Of a stretch of DNA of 64,000 nucleotides, positions 42,716 to 50,584 are shown in pieces. The position numbers and the translations under genes were made by a program. The stretch spans positions 16,914-80,913 of the forward strand of contig JADGDU010000022.1 of assembly GCA_016744705.1 (NCBI GenBank). The letters are read 5' to 3'. This stretch comes from Candidatus Krumholzibacteriia bacterium (GTDB lineage Bacteria > Krumholzibacteriota > Krumholzibacteriia > LZORAL124-64-63). Position 1 is the first letter of the stretch. Each line of letters opens with the position of its first letter. The notes beneath the pieces were generated by a model. The model did no database searches. It was not told the DNA's origin and saw only the letters and a list, made by a program, of their open reading frames with translations.

Positions 42716-43013
42716 TCAGCAAGACTTAATGGATCCGATTTGCTGCCTTTCCCGGAAAAGATGGTATGGTTATTTGCACAGCAGGCCCACGGGTGTGATT
42801 TCTTGAACGAGTTCGATTAAAAAATGTAACTGTCACGCTTTCAATAGTTTGTATTGTCGGCGCTTAGGCCATCCTGTTAAATCTGCAACATTCTATCTCC
42901 AGCCTTGGAAAAATCCTTGCGCCCCATGGTCCCCCCTTCCATGTTTTTTGGAAATCACGCTCCGGTTTTCTTCCGGATGCATGCATGTTGCGTATGTTTC
43001 AAGGAGTACCAAA
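42716..43013. other. 298-base upstream region of the second glutamate dehydrogenase
   Basis: No gene seen. The region is AT-rich around 42800-42870 and presumably contains the promoter and a long leader; I could not settle a -35/-10 pair. The frame open from 42849 into the dehydrogenase has no plausible start before 43014. Confidence 0.4.
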
Positions 43014-44375
43014 ATGGCTCAGAACGTTGCTGGCTTCATGGAGAATGTCACTGCCAAGAACCCTTCCGAAGTAGAGTTCCACCAGGCAGTAGTAGAAGTA
43101 GTGGAATCAATTTGGCCAGTGCTGGACAAACGTCCTGAGTACCGCAAAGCCAAGATTCTGGAACGTGTCACCGAACCCGAACGCGTAATCATGTTCCGCG
43201 TACCCTGGGTTGATGACAGTGGCGAAGTTCAGGTCAACCGGGGTTTCCGGATTGAAATGAACAGCGCTATCGGTCCCTACAAAGGTGGCCTGCGTTTCCA
43301 CCCCAGCGTAAACCTGGGTATCCTCAAATTCCTGGCTTTCGAGCAGGTCTTCAAAAACAGTTTGACCACTCTGCCTATGGGCGGTGGCAAGGGCGGTAGC
43401 GATTTTGATCCCAAGGGCAAAAGTGACCTTGAAGTGATGCGCTTCACCCAGTCATTCATGAGTGAACTGTTCCGTCACATTGGCCCTAACACTGACGTGC
43501 CTGCTGGTGATATCGGTGTTGGTGGACGTGAAATCGGTTTCATGTTCGGTCAGTACAAAAAACTGCGTAACGAATTCACCGGTATCCTCACCGGTAAGGG
43601 CCTGAACTGGGGCGGCAGCCTCATTCGTCCCGAAGCTACTGGTTACGGTGCAGTTTACTTCTCCGCTAACATGCTTCAGACCCGCAACGAAACTCTCGAA
43701 GGAAAAACCTGCTTGGTTTCCGGTAGTGGTAACGTTGCTCAATACGCCATCGAAAAACTGCTCGACCTGGGTGCCAAACCCGTCACTTGCAGTGATAGTG
43801 GTGGATACATTTACGACGAAGCCGGCATCGACCGCGAGAAGCTGGCCTTCATCATGGAACTGAAGAACGTCAAACGTGGACGCGTCAGCGAATACGCAGA
43901 GAAGTTCAGCAGCGCCGTGTACACTCCTGTCAACCGTGACATGGATCATAACCCTCTGTGGGATCACAAGGCCGACTGTGCTTATCCTTGTGCCACCCAG
44001 AACGAAGTCAACGCAGTGGACGCAGCCAACTTGCTGAAAAATGGCGTTTACGTCATCAGTGAAGGCGCTAACATGCCCACCGTGCCCGAAGGTGTAAACC
44101 TGTTCGTGGACGCCAAGATCCTCTATGGTCCTGGTAAAGCAGCCAACGCTGGTGGCGTCGCCGTCTCCGGTCTGGAAATGTCCCAGAACAGCATGCGCTA
44201 CAACTGGACCCGCGAAGAGGTGGACCAGAAACTGCTCGGTATCATGAAAAGCATCCACGACTCCAGTGTTGCCGCTGCCAATGAATTTGGTACCCCCGGT
44301 AACTACGTCAACGGTGCAAACATCGCCGGCTTTGTCAAAATTGCCGACAGCATGCTGGACCAGGGCGTCGTCTAA
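43014..44375 (+). CDS. gdhA: NADP-type glutamate dehydrogenase
   Basis: A 453-aa hexameric glutamate dehydrogenase of the biosynthetic about 450-residue class. Motifs: YKGGLRFHPSVNLGILKFLAFEQ region, the catalytic PMGGGKGGSDFDPKGKSD, DVPAGDIGVGGREIGFMFGQYK, GGSLIRPEATGYG, and nucleotide-binding VSGSGNVAQYAIEKL. It assimilates ammonia into glutamate. AAGGAG at 43001-43006 sets the ATG at 43014. Its codon choice looks highly biased and the terminator behind it is very strong, suggesting high expression. It is the second glutamate dehydrogenase in 7 kb and from a different subclass. Confidence 0.95.
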   Translation: MAQNVAGFMENVTAKNPSEVEFHQAVVEVVESIWPVLDKRPEYRKAKILERVTEPERVIMFRVPWVDDSGEVQVNRGFRIEMNSAIGPYKGGLRFHPSVNLGILKFLAFEQVFKNSLTTLPMGGGKGGSDFDPKGKSDLEVMRFTQSFMSELFRHIGPNTDVPAGDIGVGGREIGFMFGQYKKLRNEFTGILTGKGLNWGGSLIRPEATGYGAVYFSANMLQTRNETLEGKTCLVSGSGNVAQYAIEKLLDLGAKPVTCSDSGGYIYDEAGIDREKLAFIMELKNVKRGRVSEYAEKFSSAVYTPVNRDMDHNPLWDHKADCAYPCATQNEVNAVDAANLLKNGVYVISEGANMPTVPEGVNLFVDAKILYGPGKAANAGGVAVSGLEMSQNSMRYNWTREEVDQKLLGIMKSIHDSSVAAANEFGTPGNYVNGANIAGFVKIADSMLDQGVV

Positions 44376-44407
44376 GACTCCTGTTCAAAATGTGCGATTT
44401 TTTCGCG

Positions 44408-44436
44408 AAAGGGGCCGCATATGCGGCCCCTTTTTT
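44408..44436 (+). terminator. Perfect-palindrome terminator after gdhA
   Basis: AAAGGGGCCGCATATGCGGCCCCTTTTTT contains a 10-bp perfect stem GGGGCCGCAT/ATGCGGCCCC with T6. Confidence 0.93.
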
Positions 44437-44470
44437 AATCCATAAATTATATTGTAATGGGGGCTTCAAA

Positions 44471-44923
44471 GTGGGAGTAAAACAGGCACAACTTGAAGTC
44501 CGAGAAGCGTTCGCAGGTGGATCTATAGGCCAACTAATTTCCGGTCTTCTCTGGCTGGCCTCCGCAGCCCTGGCCACCTGGTCCACCCAACGGTCCGCCA
44601 TCCTTCTGCTGGTCATCGGCGGAATGTTCATCTTCCCAGCAACCCAACTCGCTCTTCGCCTGGCCGGCAAAGCTGGTAAACTTTCCGAAAACAACCCCCT
44701 GAACAGCCTGGGCATGCAGTTGGCCTTCGTCCTCCCATTATCCTTGCCCCTCGTATACGCCGCCGCCATGTACAATCCCAACTGGTTCTACCCTTCCTTT
44801 ACCATCCTGGTAGGCGCCCACTACCTACCTTTCGTCTTCCTCTACGGCATGCCCCAATTCGCAATCCTCTGCGGAGTCCTGGTCTCCGCTGTCTCCCATA
44901 TAACCACAAAAAGTGATGAATAA
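44471..44923 (+). CDS. Small multi-pass membrane protein (DUF7010-like)
   Basis: About 150 aa from GTG 44471, with GGGGG 8 nt upstream; the frame is open further back but runs through the gdhA terminator. About four to five membrane helices are visible (IGQLISGLLWLASAALATW, SAILLLVIGGMFIFPATQLAL, MQLAFVLPLSLPLVYAAAM, ILVGAHYLPFVFLYGMPQF, AILCGVLVSAVSHI). The pattern resembles small DUF7010-type proteins, of unknown function; this naming is tentative. It lies between gdhA and the tmRNA gene. Confidence 0.65.
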   Translation: MGVKQAQLEVREAFAGGSIGQLISGLLWLASAALATWSTQRSAILLLVIGGMFIFPATQLALRLAGKAGKLSENNPLNSLGMQLAFVLPLSLPLVYAAAMYNPNWFYPSFTILVGAHYLPFVFLYGMPQFAILCGVLVSAVSHITTKSDE

Positions 44924-44945
44924 CGTCGTGTCGAGATGTGTATTA

Positions 44946-45025
44946 CCAATGCTGTCACCCCCAATCCCCATACTCCGCAGGAGCAAAGCGACGAGGACCA
45001 TGGGGATTGGGGGTGACAGCATTGG
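44946..45025. repeat. 26-bp-arm inverted repeat upstream of ssrA
   Basis: Arms 44946-44971 and 45000-45025 are exact inverted copies, separated by 28 bases that themselves contain CTCC-GCA-GGAG and a GAGCAAAGCGACGAGGA stretch. There is no T run. It looks like a REP/MITE-type palindromic element; the right arm touches the ssrA -35 box. Confidence 0.9.
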
Positions 45026-45051
45026 CATTATGCCACACTCGATGTTATACT
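45022..45051 (+). promoter_or_regulatory. Promoter of ssrA
   Basis: TTGGCA at 45022-45027 and TATACT at 45046-45051 with an 18-base spacer, placing initiation within a few bases of the mature 5' end at 45062. Confidence 0.65.
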
Positions 45052-45061
45052 ACACCAATCT

Positions 45062-45417
45062 GGGGGCGACCTGGCTTCGACATTGCTGGGGGACTGCAGA
45101 CTGCATGCCGAGATTCCATCCATCTCGTTAATCGGTGGAAAAACCAATAAGTGACGAAAACAACTTCGCACTGGCAGCTTAGTTAAGCTGCCCGTCCCGA
45201 GATCGGGGGGTCACCGAACTGATCTCAATGGGGCGCCGTTTTCGGTGTCTAGTCTGGCGGCAGGCTTCTGGCCAAAGGGCGAAACAATTGTGAAGCTAGC
45301 TTGCAGGAAGGCATGTGACCTGGCCAGTCTGTGAGTTAAATTAACAGGACGCTAAGCATGTAGATGTTTGTGGAGTACCGGTTATGGACGCGGGTTCGAT
45401 TCCCGCCGCCTCCACCA
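45062..45417 (+). ncRNA. ssrA: Transfer-messenger RNA (tmRNA)
   Basis: The 5' end GGGGGCG pairs with the 3' CGCCTCC of the acceptor stem, with one G-T pair, and is followed by discriminator A and an encoded CCA. The 3' T-arm GCGGGTTCGATTCCCGC is canonical. The tag reading frame ends GAC GAA AAC AAC TTC GCA CTG GCA GCT TAG, giving a tag terminating DENNFALAA, close to the classical ANDENYALAA. The resume codon just upstream of Asp is not certain. The RNA is one piece (no permutation), about 356 nt, and rescues stalled ribosomes together with SmpB, which is not in the window. Confidence 0.96.
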
Positions 45418-45426
45418 AAAGAAATG

Positions 45427-45465
45427 AACCGTTTGATTGTTTTCTAAACAATGAAGCGGTTTTTT
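45427..45465 (+). terminator. Terminator of ssrA
   Basis: AACCGTTTGATTGTTT pairs with AAACAATGAAGCGGTT (one mismatch, one G-T) around a TCT loop and runs into T6. Confidence 0.88.
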
Positions 45466-45494
45466 CTTTTCTATCTAAGAACAAGGGAAAGAGC

Positions 45495-46310
45495 ATGAAA
45501 GCTTTGCGAGTTTCAGTCCTCAATATCTACCCCATCAAATCCTGCGCCCAAGTCTCATTGGAAGTTTCCCCGCTAGATCGCTTTGGTTTGAAATACGATC
45601 GCCGGTGGATGATTGTGGATGAACAAAATGTGGCTCTGACCCAACGCAATATTCCCCTGATGGCCACTATAAAGGCTACTGTGGCTTCCATGGAAAATGG
45701 CTTCAACCTGACCCTTCTTTTTGGAGATCAAGCCCACCATATAGGCCTCCGGGATTTCAGCCATCATTCCCTCGTAGAACGAGTGTCCGTCTGGAATGAC
45801 ACCTGTGACGGTCTTCCGGCTCCTCAAAAAATCAATCACCAACTGAGCGAATTTCTGGGCACCCATTGCAAGCTGGTTTACATGCCTGAAGACTCTCAAC
45901 GTTTTGTGAATAAAAAGTACGCGACCGCAGGTGAAACGGTTAGTTACGCCGACGGATATCCCCTCCTGTTAACAACGGAAGAATCATTAAATCAATTCAA
46001 CCAATGGCTTGGTGAATCCATCACCATGAATCGGTTCCGCCCCAATCTGGTTATTTCAGGATCGCCACCATTTGCAGAAGATAAGTGGAAATCCATCAGG
46101 GTGGGGGAGATTGAAATTGCAGTGGCCAAGCCCTGTGCCAGATGCATGATTCCCTCTCTTGATCCTGAATCTTTGGAGGAAAATCCCAAAGTTTTAACCA
46201 CCTTGGCAATACATCGAAAACAGGGCAAAGGTGTGAACTTCGGCCTAAACATCATTCCCCAATCCCAAGGGGTGATCAAGGTTGGCGATGTCGTGGAAAT
46301 TCTGAGTTGA
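45495..46310 (+). CDS. MOSC-domain protein (YcbX/mARC-like)
   Basis: A 271-aa molybdenum-cofactor sulfurase C-terminal domain protein. The MOSC N-terminal beta-barrel (VSVLNIYPIKSCAQVSLE and LKYDRRWMIVD) is followed by the MOSC core with RFRPNLVISG, FAEDKWKSIRVGEIEI and the Moco-ligating Cys in KPCARCMIPSLDPES. Such proteins are oxygen-atom-transfer reductases acting on N-hydroxylated compounds (mARC, YcbX). E. coli YcbX has an extra C-terminal 2Fe-2S domain; it is absent here, so a separate electron donor is needed. ATG 45495 is chosen (GGGAAAGAG upstream); the frame is open back into ssrA. Confidence 0.88.
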   Translation: MKALRVSVLNIYPIKSCAQVSLEVSPLDRFGLKYDRRWMIVDEQNVALTQRNIPLMATIKATVASMENGFNLTLLFGDQAHHIGLRDFSHHSLVERVSVWNDTCDGLPAPQKINHQLSEFLGTHCKLVYMPEDSQRFVNKKYATAGETVSYADGYPLLLTTEESLNQFNQWLGESITMNRFRPNLVISGSPPFAEDKWKSIRVGEIEIAVAKPCARCMIPSLDPESLEENPKVLTTLAIHRKQGKGVNFGLNIIPQSQGVIKVGDVVEILS

Positions 46311-46315
46311 ATTCT

Positions 46316-46340
46316 AACCCTGTGGCGGCTGGGTTTTTTT
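46316..46340 (+). terminator. Terminator after MOSC gene
   Basis: A short stem AACCC/GGGTT with a 10-nt loop followed by eight T. Confidence 0.6.
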
Positions 46341-46432
46341 TATCGTAGGTTTTAACGAAAGAGGACTAAAAATATCCAATAAAAGGGACTTTCTCTGGAT
46401 GAGAGCATTTTAAAAACTAAGAGACTAAAATT

Positions 46433-46945
46433 ATGGTGCCCAAACCCAGAATGAAGCCCAAATTCGTTATTCCTCTTGAGAAAAATGAAGAGGTGGTTTT
46501 TGAGCGTTTGGACCGGCTTCTCAAATCGCAACGATTTCCGGTCAATGGCCAAGTCCTCAAAAAACACGCATTTGTCCAATTACCCAAAGAAAAACGCTCC
46601 TTTCTTTCCCCTTATCTCAATCTTAGCCTGAAGAAACAGAACAACAAGATGCTTTTGGTGGGACGGTTTAGCCCTCACCCACATGTCTGGACCGGATTTA
46701 TGCTTGTTTATAGCATTTTGGCCTTCATCGGGATTGGGGGGTTTGTTTATGGCTGGGCTCAAAGCCTCATTGGCGAATCTGCTATCATGATGTGGGGCGG
46801 TCCCCTCAGCTTGGTGGTGATCGCCTTTGTTTATGGTGCTGCTTTGATCGGCCAGGGCTTAACTTCTGACGAGATGTATATTCTACGTAATGTTGTGGAC
46901 CGGGCTGTTGAAAATTGCGACAAAGCACCAGAATCTTCGGCATAG
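46433..46945 (+). CDS. Hypothetical two-helix membrane protein
   Basis: The protein has 170 aa and I do not recognise it. Residues 1-75 are soluble and basic (KPKFVIPLEKNEEVVFERLDRLL...), possibly a small alpha/beta domain. Two membrane helices follow (about 84-105 MLVYSILAFIGIGGFVYGW and about 117-140 GGPLSLVVIAFVYGAALIG), then a cytoplasmic tail. The SD is weak. It stands alone between a terminator and the oxidase operon. Confidence 0.6.
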   Translation: MVPKPRMKPKFVIPLEKNEEVVFERLDRLLKSQRFPVNGQVLKKHAFVQLPKEKRSFLSPYLNLSLKKQNNKMLLVGRFSPHPHVWTGFMLVYSILAFIGIGGFVYGWAQSLIGESAIMMWGGPLSLVVIAFVYGAALIGQGLTSDEMYILRNVVDRAVENCDKAPESSA

Positions 46946-47058
46946 TACACTTTAAGAGTGTGTAACTCCTTTTATCTGAGGCATTAAACGTTTTCCATCA
47001 ACAAAGACCACAAAAAAGGTATGTTTTATCCCTTTTCAATTCTTCTCTTCTCAGCTAA

Positions 47059-47077
47059 ATTGATAATCAATATCAAT
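47059..47077. promoter_or_regulatory. Fur-box-like palindrome upstream of SCO/oxidase operon
   Basis: ATTGATA-ATCAA-TATCAAT is a 19-bp site with perfect 7-bp arms. It resembles the 19-bp Fur box (GATAATGATAATCATTATC) in length, AT-richness and GATA/TATC ends, 29 bases upstream of the SCO start. Confidence 0.45.
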
Positions 47078-47105
47078 CTCTCCCTAATTGATTTGAGGTA
47101 AGCAG

Positions 47106-47948
47106 GTGTCAGACTTTCGCGAGGGTGTAGCTGGAAGGCTATTCTCGTTAAAAATGCCTACGTGTGTTTTGGCTTTGGTGGTGGTGGTGGCTCTTTTAAC
47201 ATGCCCATCGCTGATCTTAGCCCAAGACAATTCAGGTGAGCCCGGTTCAGTCAATTTTGATGAGCACCTGGGGGAAATTATCCCTGGCGATATTGTATTG
47301 ACTGACGAATACGGCCAACAGGTGAATATGGCCGAATTCATCGACAAGCCGACTATTCTGAACTTCGTCTATTTTGAGTGTCCAGGAATTTGCACGCCTC
47401 TGTTGAATGAGATTGCAGATATCCTGGGCAAAAGCAATCTTAACCCCGAAAAGCAACCCTTTCAGCTGCTAACTGTAAGTTTTGAGCCCAACGATTCGCC
47501 CGAAATGGCCCGGGCCAAGAGGAAAAACTACCTCGAACTTGTGGGCCGCCCCCTGCCTGAGGAGACCTGGCGTTTCTTCACTGGCGACGCGGAAAACATT
47601 GCCAAATTTACCGAGGCGGCCGGTTTTCGTTACAAACGGGCAGGCCTGGAATACACTCATCCCGGCGGCATCGTCATCCTGTCGCCCGAACGTAAAATCG
47701 TCCGCTATTTTTACGGTGTGCAATTTCTTCCTTTCGATTTCCAAATGGGTGTTTACGAAGCCTCCATCGGCAGAGTCATGCCCACCACGGCCAGACTGAT
47801 GCAGTTCTGTTTCAGTTACGAACCCGAAAGCCGCACCTACGCCTTCAACTTGGCGCGGGTTGTCGCGGTGGTCATGCTCACCAGTCTCTTCTTCTTCATT
47901 ATTTTCCTCTATTTCAGCACACGCCGCAGCCGGCGTAAGGAGGTTTGA
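47106..47948 (+). CDS. SCO1/SenC copper chaperone
   Basis: A 280-aa thioredoxin-fold protein that delivers copper to the CuA site of oxidase subunit II. An N-terminal signal/anchor (about 17-38) is followed by FVYFECPGICTPLLNE with the copper-binding C-x3-C, and YTHPGGIVILSP with the ligand His. A C-terminal membrane helix is at about 245-266. GTG 47106 with GAGG 7 nt upstream is the best start; ATG 47154 is an alternative. It is first in the operon, 3 bases before oxidase subunit I. Confidence 0.92.
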   Translation: MSDFREGVAGRLFSLKMPTCVLALVVVVALLTCPSLILAQDNSGEPGSVNFDEHLGEIIPGDIVLTDEYGQQVNMAEFIDKPTILNFVYFECPGICTPLLNEIADILGKSNLNPEKQPFQLLTVSFEPNDSPEMARAKRKNYLELVGRPLPEETWRFFTGDAENIAKFTEAAGFRYKRAGLEYTHPGGIVILSPERKIVRYFYGVQFLPFDFQMGVYEASIGRVMPTTARLMQFCFSYEPESRTYAFNLARVVAVVMLTSLFFFIIFLYFSTRRSRRKEV

Positions 47949-47951
47949 TTC

Positions 47952-49607
47952 ATGGCGGAAAGTCATGCCGCAGATTGGGGTAAAACCGGGAGTTACCTGG
48001 ATAATCCACCAGGTCGTCCCGGAATTATGGGCTGGTTGACAACAACTGACCACAAGCGCATAGCCCTGATGTACGCCTCCGTAATGTTCATCTTCTTCCT
48101 GGTGGGCGCGCTGATTGGTTTGGCCATGCGCCTGGAGCTGATGCAACCGGGACAGCAGTTCTACGGTCCCAAAGTTTACAATACCTTCTTCACCCTTCAC
48201 GGGGTGATCATGATTTTCCTGTTCATTGTGCCAGGCATTCCGGCCATCTTCGGGAACTTCATTCTGCCTCTTCAGCTGGGGGCAGAGGATGTGGCTTTTC
48301 CCAAGCTGAACCTGGCTAGCTGGTATGTCTATATGGCCGGGGCTGGACTGGCTCTGACGTCTCTCTTCGCGGGAGATTCTCCGCCTGATACGGGTTGGAC
48401 CTTTTACGCACCCTACAGTATCACCAGTGGAGGCAGTGTCTCGCTGGCTGTTCTAGGTGCTTTTGTTTTGGGCTTCAGTTCCATCCTGACGGGCATGAAT
48501 TTCATTGTTACCATCCACCGGTTGCGGGCCAAGGGCATGGGGTTCTTTCGCATGCCTCTGTTTTGTTGGGGGCTTTATTCCACAAGTTGGATTCAAGTCA
48601 TCGCCACTCCGGTGGTGGGCATCACCTTGTTGTTACTGACAATGGAACGGACTTTGGGTATTGGTTTCTTTGACCCGGCCATGGGTGGCGACCCCATTCT
48701 GTACCAGCATTTGTTTTGGATCTATTCCCATCCCGTGGTTTATGTGATGATTCTACCGGCTATGGGGACCGTTTCCGATATTCTGCCTCCATTTTGTGGG
48801 CGGACAATCTTCGGATACAGGGCCATCGCCATTTCTTCCATGGCCATCGCCATTGTGGGGTACCTGGTTTGGGGTCACCACATGTTTACCGTAGGCATGA
48901 GCGACACCGCCCGCTGGGTTTTCAGCTTGTTGACCTTCTTCGTTGCCATCCCCACAGGAATCAAAGTATTCAACTGGGTGGCCACTCTGTACCGGGCCTC
49001 CATTGAAGTGCGGGTCCCCTTGCTCTACGCGTTGGGATTCATCTTCCTTTTCTCCATCGGTGGTTTGACTGGTTTGGTCAATGGCGCGCTGTCCACGGAC
49101 ATTCACGTGCATGACACCGCCTTTATTGTGGGGCACTTCCATTACACCATGTTTGGTGGAGCCGGCATCGGCCTGTTTGCCGCCTTGCATTTCTGGTTTC
49201 CCAAAATGTTTGGTCGTATGTATGACGAGAGGCGCGCCACTTGGGCCTGGGGTCTGATCATGGTGGGCTTCAATGTCTTGTATTTTCCCATGCTGGTCAT
49301 GGGCATCATGGGCATGCCTCGCCGTTATCACGATTACCTGCCAGAGTTCACTGTGCCTCATTTCATCAGCACAGTTGGGTCCTGGATTTTATTCGCCGGT
49401 TTGTTGTTGATGATTATCAATCTGCTCAAGGGTATTAAAAATGGCCCCAAGGCTCCGGCCAATCCCTGGGGGGCTACCACCCTGGAGTGGGCCACGACCT
49501 CACCGCCACCATTGCTGAATTTTGCCACTCTTCCTGAAGTGAAAACAGGCCCTTACGATTTCACCGGCCGCAAGCCCGGGCAATCCCACGAGGAGGCCAA
49601 GGCATGA
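47952..49607 (+). CDS. ctaD: Cytochrome c oxidase subunit I (A2-type, caa3)
   Basis: A 551-aa heme-copper oxidase catalytic subunit with twelve membrane helices. Heme and CuB ligands are visible: FTLHGVIMIF, WIYSHPVVYVMILP (CuB His; Tyr crosslink), GHHMF, and HDTAFIVGHFHYTMFGG. The D-channel Glu of A1 enzymes (HPEVY) is replaced (HPVVY) and preceded by YS, the signature of the A2 subfamily seen in Thermus and Rhodothermus caa3. GGAGG precedes the ATG. Its TGA overlaps the ATG of subunit III. Confidence 0.96.
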   Translation: MAESHAADWGKTGSYLDNPPGRPGIMGWLTTTDHKRIALMYASVMFIFFLVGALIGLAMRLELMQPGQQFYGPKVYNTFFTLHGVIMIFLFIVPGIPAIFGNFILPLQLGAEDVAFPKLNLASWYVYMAGAGLALTSLFAGDSPPDTGWTFYAPYSITSGGSVSLAVLGAFVLGFSSILTGMNFIVTIHRLRAKGMGFFRMPLFCWGLYSTSWIQVIATPVVGITLLLLTMERTLGIGFFDPAMGGDPILYQHLFWIYSHPVVYVMILPAMGTVSDILPPFCGRTIFGYRAIAISSMAIAIVGYLVWGHHMFTVGMSDTARWVFSLLTFFVAIPTGIKVFNWVATLYRASIEVRVPLLYALGFIFLFSIGGLTGLVNGALSTDIHVHDTAFIVGHFHYTMFGGAGIGLFAALHFWFPKMFGRMYDERRATWAWGLIMVGFNVLYFPMLVMGIMGMPRRYHDYLPEFTVPHFISTVGSWILFAGLLLMIINLLKGIKNGPKAPANPWGATTLEWATTSPPPLLNFATLPEVKTGPYDFTGRKPGQSHEEAKA

Positions 49608-50242
49608 GCACTCAGGCTTACGAAATGACGGATGATTCCGGAGCTGGCCATGTTCACAAAGACCCCGTCGGGGCCAAAACGGGCATGTGGCTTTTCCTCT
49701 TTACCGAGCTGCTGCTCTTTGGGGGATTGTTCATTATTTACGGGGTGTACCGTGGAGAATACAACCACGAGTTTACCGAAGCGGCTGGGCATCTGAATGT
49801 GTGGATGGGTGTGACCAATACCATTGTCTTACTCACCAGCAGCCTGACTATGGTTTTAAGTGTCTCTTCTTTGCAGCGGAACAATCTCGGTCTGGCTCAA
49901 CTGTATCTGAGCAGCACCATTTTGCTGGCGATCACCTTTCTGTTGATAAAGTTTTTTGAATGGGGTGCCAAAAGAGCTCACGGACTTTTTCCGGGCACCG
50001 AGCATATTCACAGCCTGCCTCATGGGGAAGGTATTTTCTACAATCTGTATTTCATGATGACCGGTTTGCACGGCATTCATGTGATCATTGGCATTGGCGT
50101 CATGATCGTGCTCTACAACCGCATTCAGGACGGAACCCTCACCCGTGAAAACCAAGGGATGCTGGAATACACAGGATTGTATTGGCATCTGGTGGATTTG
50201 GTCTGGATTTTCTTGTTGCCCCTCTTTTACCTCACCAATTAA
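49604..50242 (+). CDS. ctaE: Cytochrome c oxidase subunit III
   Basis: A 212-aa membrane protein with five helices, the short form lacking the two N-terminal helices of mitochondrial subunit III. Conserved features include GMWLFLFTELLLFGGLF, FFEWGAKRAHGLFPG, FYNLYFMMTGLHGIHVIIG and YWHLVDLVWIFLLPLFYL. It overlaps ctaD by 4 bases and is followed 6-12 bases later by subunit IV. Subunit III stabilises the D proton pathway of subunit I. Confidence 0.95.
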   Translation: MSTQAYEMTDDSGAGHVHKDPVGAKTGMWLFLFTELLLFGGLFIIYGVYRGEYNHEFTEAAGHLNVWMGVTNTIVLLTSSLTMVLSVSSLQRNNLGLAQLYLSSTILLAITFLLIKFFEWGAKRAHGLFPGTEHIHSLPHGEGIFYNLYFMMTGLHGIHVIIGIGVMIVLYNRIQDGTLTRENQGMLEYTGLYWHLVDLVWIFLLPLFYLTN

Positions 50243-50254
50243 CGGAGGATGATT

Positions 50255-50572
50255 ATGGAAAACACAACACCTCTGGCGGCTCCCGAACATGATGGTGAAG
50301 ACCTGCACATTCTGACGGATATGACTCAGCTCAAAGTCTTTGTGGCGCTGATCATTCTGACCATCATCACTGTGACCGCTTCCGTAAAATACCCGGGCCC
50401 TATCGGTGTTGGGGTGGCATTGATTGTCACCCCTCTGAAGGCCTCTTTGATACTGATGTATTTCATGCATCTGAAATTCGAACGTCCCGTTTTCGTCATC
50501 ATGTTCTTGGTGGCCATCACCATTCTGGCTGTGGTGATGGGACTCACTGTTGTCGATTACCAATTCCGTTAG
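50255..50572 (+). CDS. Cytochrome c oxidase subunit IV (CtaF/CyoD-like)
   Basis: A 105-aa small subunit with three membrane helices (LKVFVALIILTIITVTASV, VGVALIVTPLKASLILMYFMHL, FVIMFLVAITILAVVMG). The K-A-S-L-I-x-M-Y-F-M-H-L segment is the prokaryotic subunit IV hallmark. GGAGG precedes ATG 50255 by 6 nt, so the ATG at 50249 is less likely. Confidence 0.9.
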   Translation: MENTTPLAAPEHDGEDLHILTDMTQLKVFVALIILTIITVTASVKYPGPIGVGVALIVTPLKASLILMYFMHLKFERPVFVIMFLVAITILAVVMGLTVVDYQFR

Positions 50573-50584
50573 AGAGGGAGTTTC

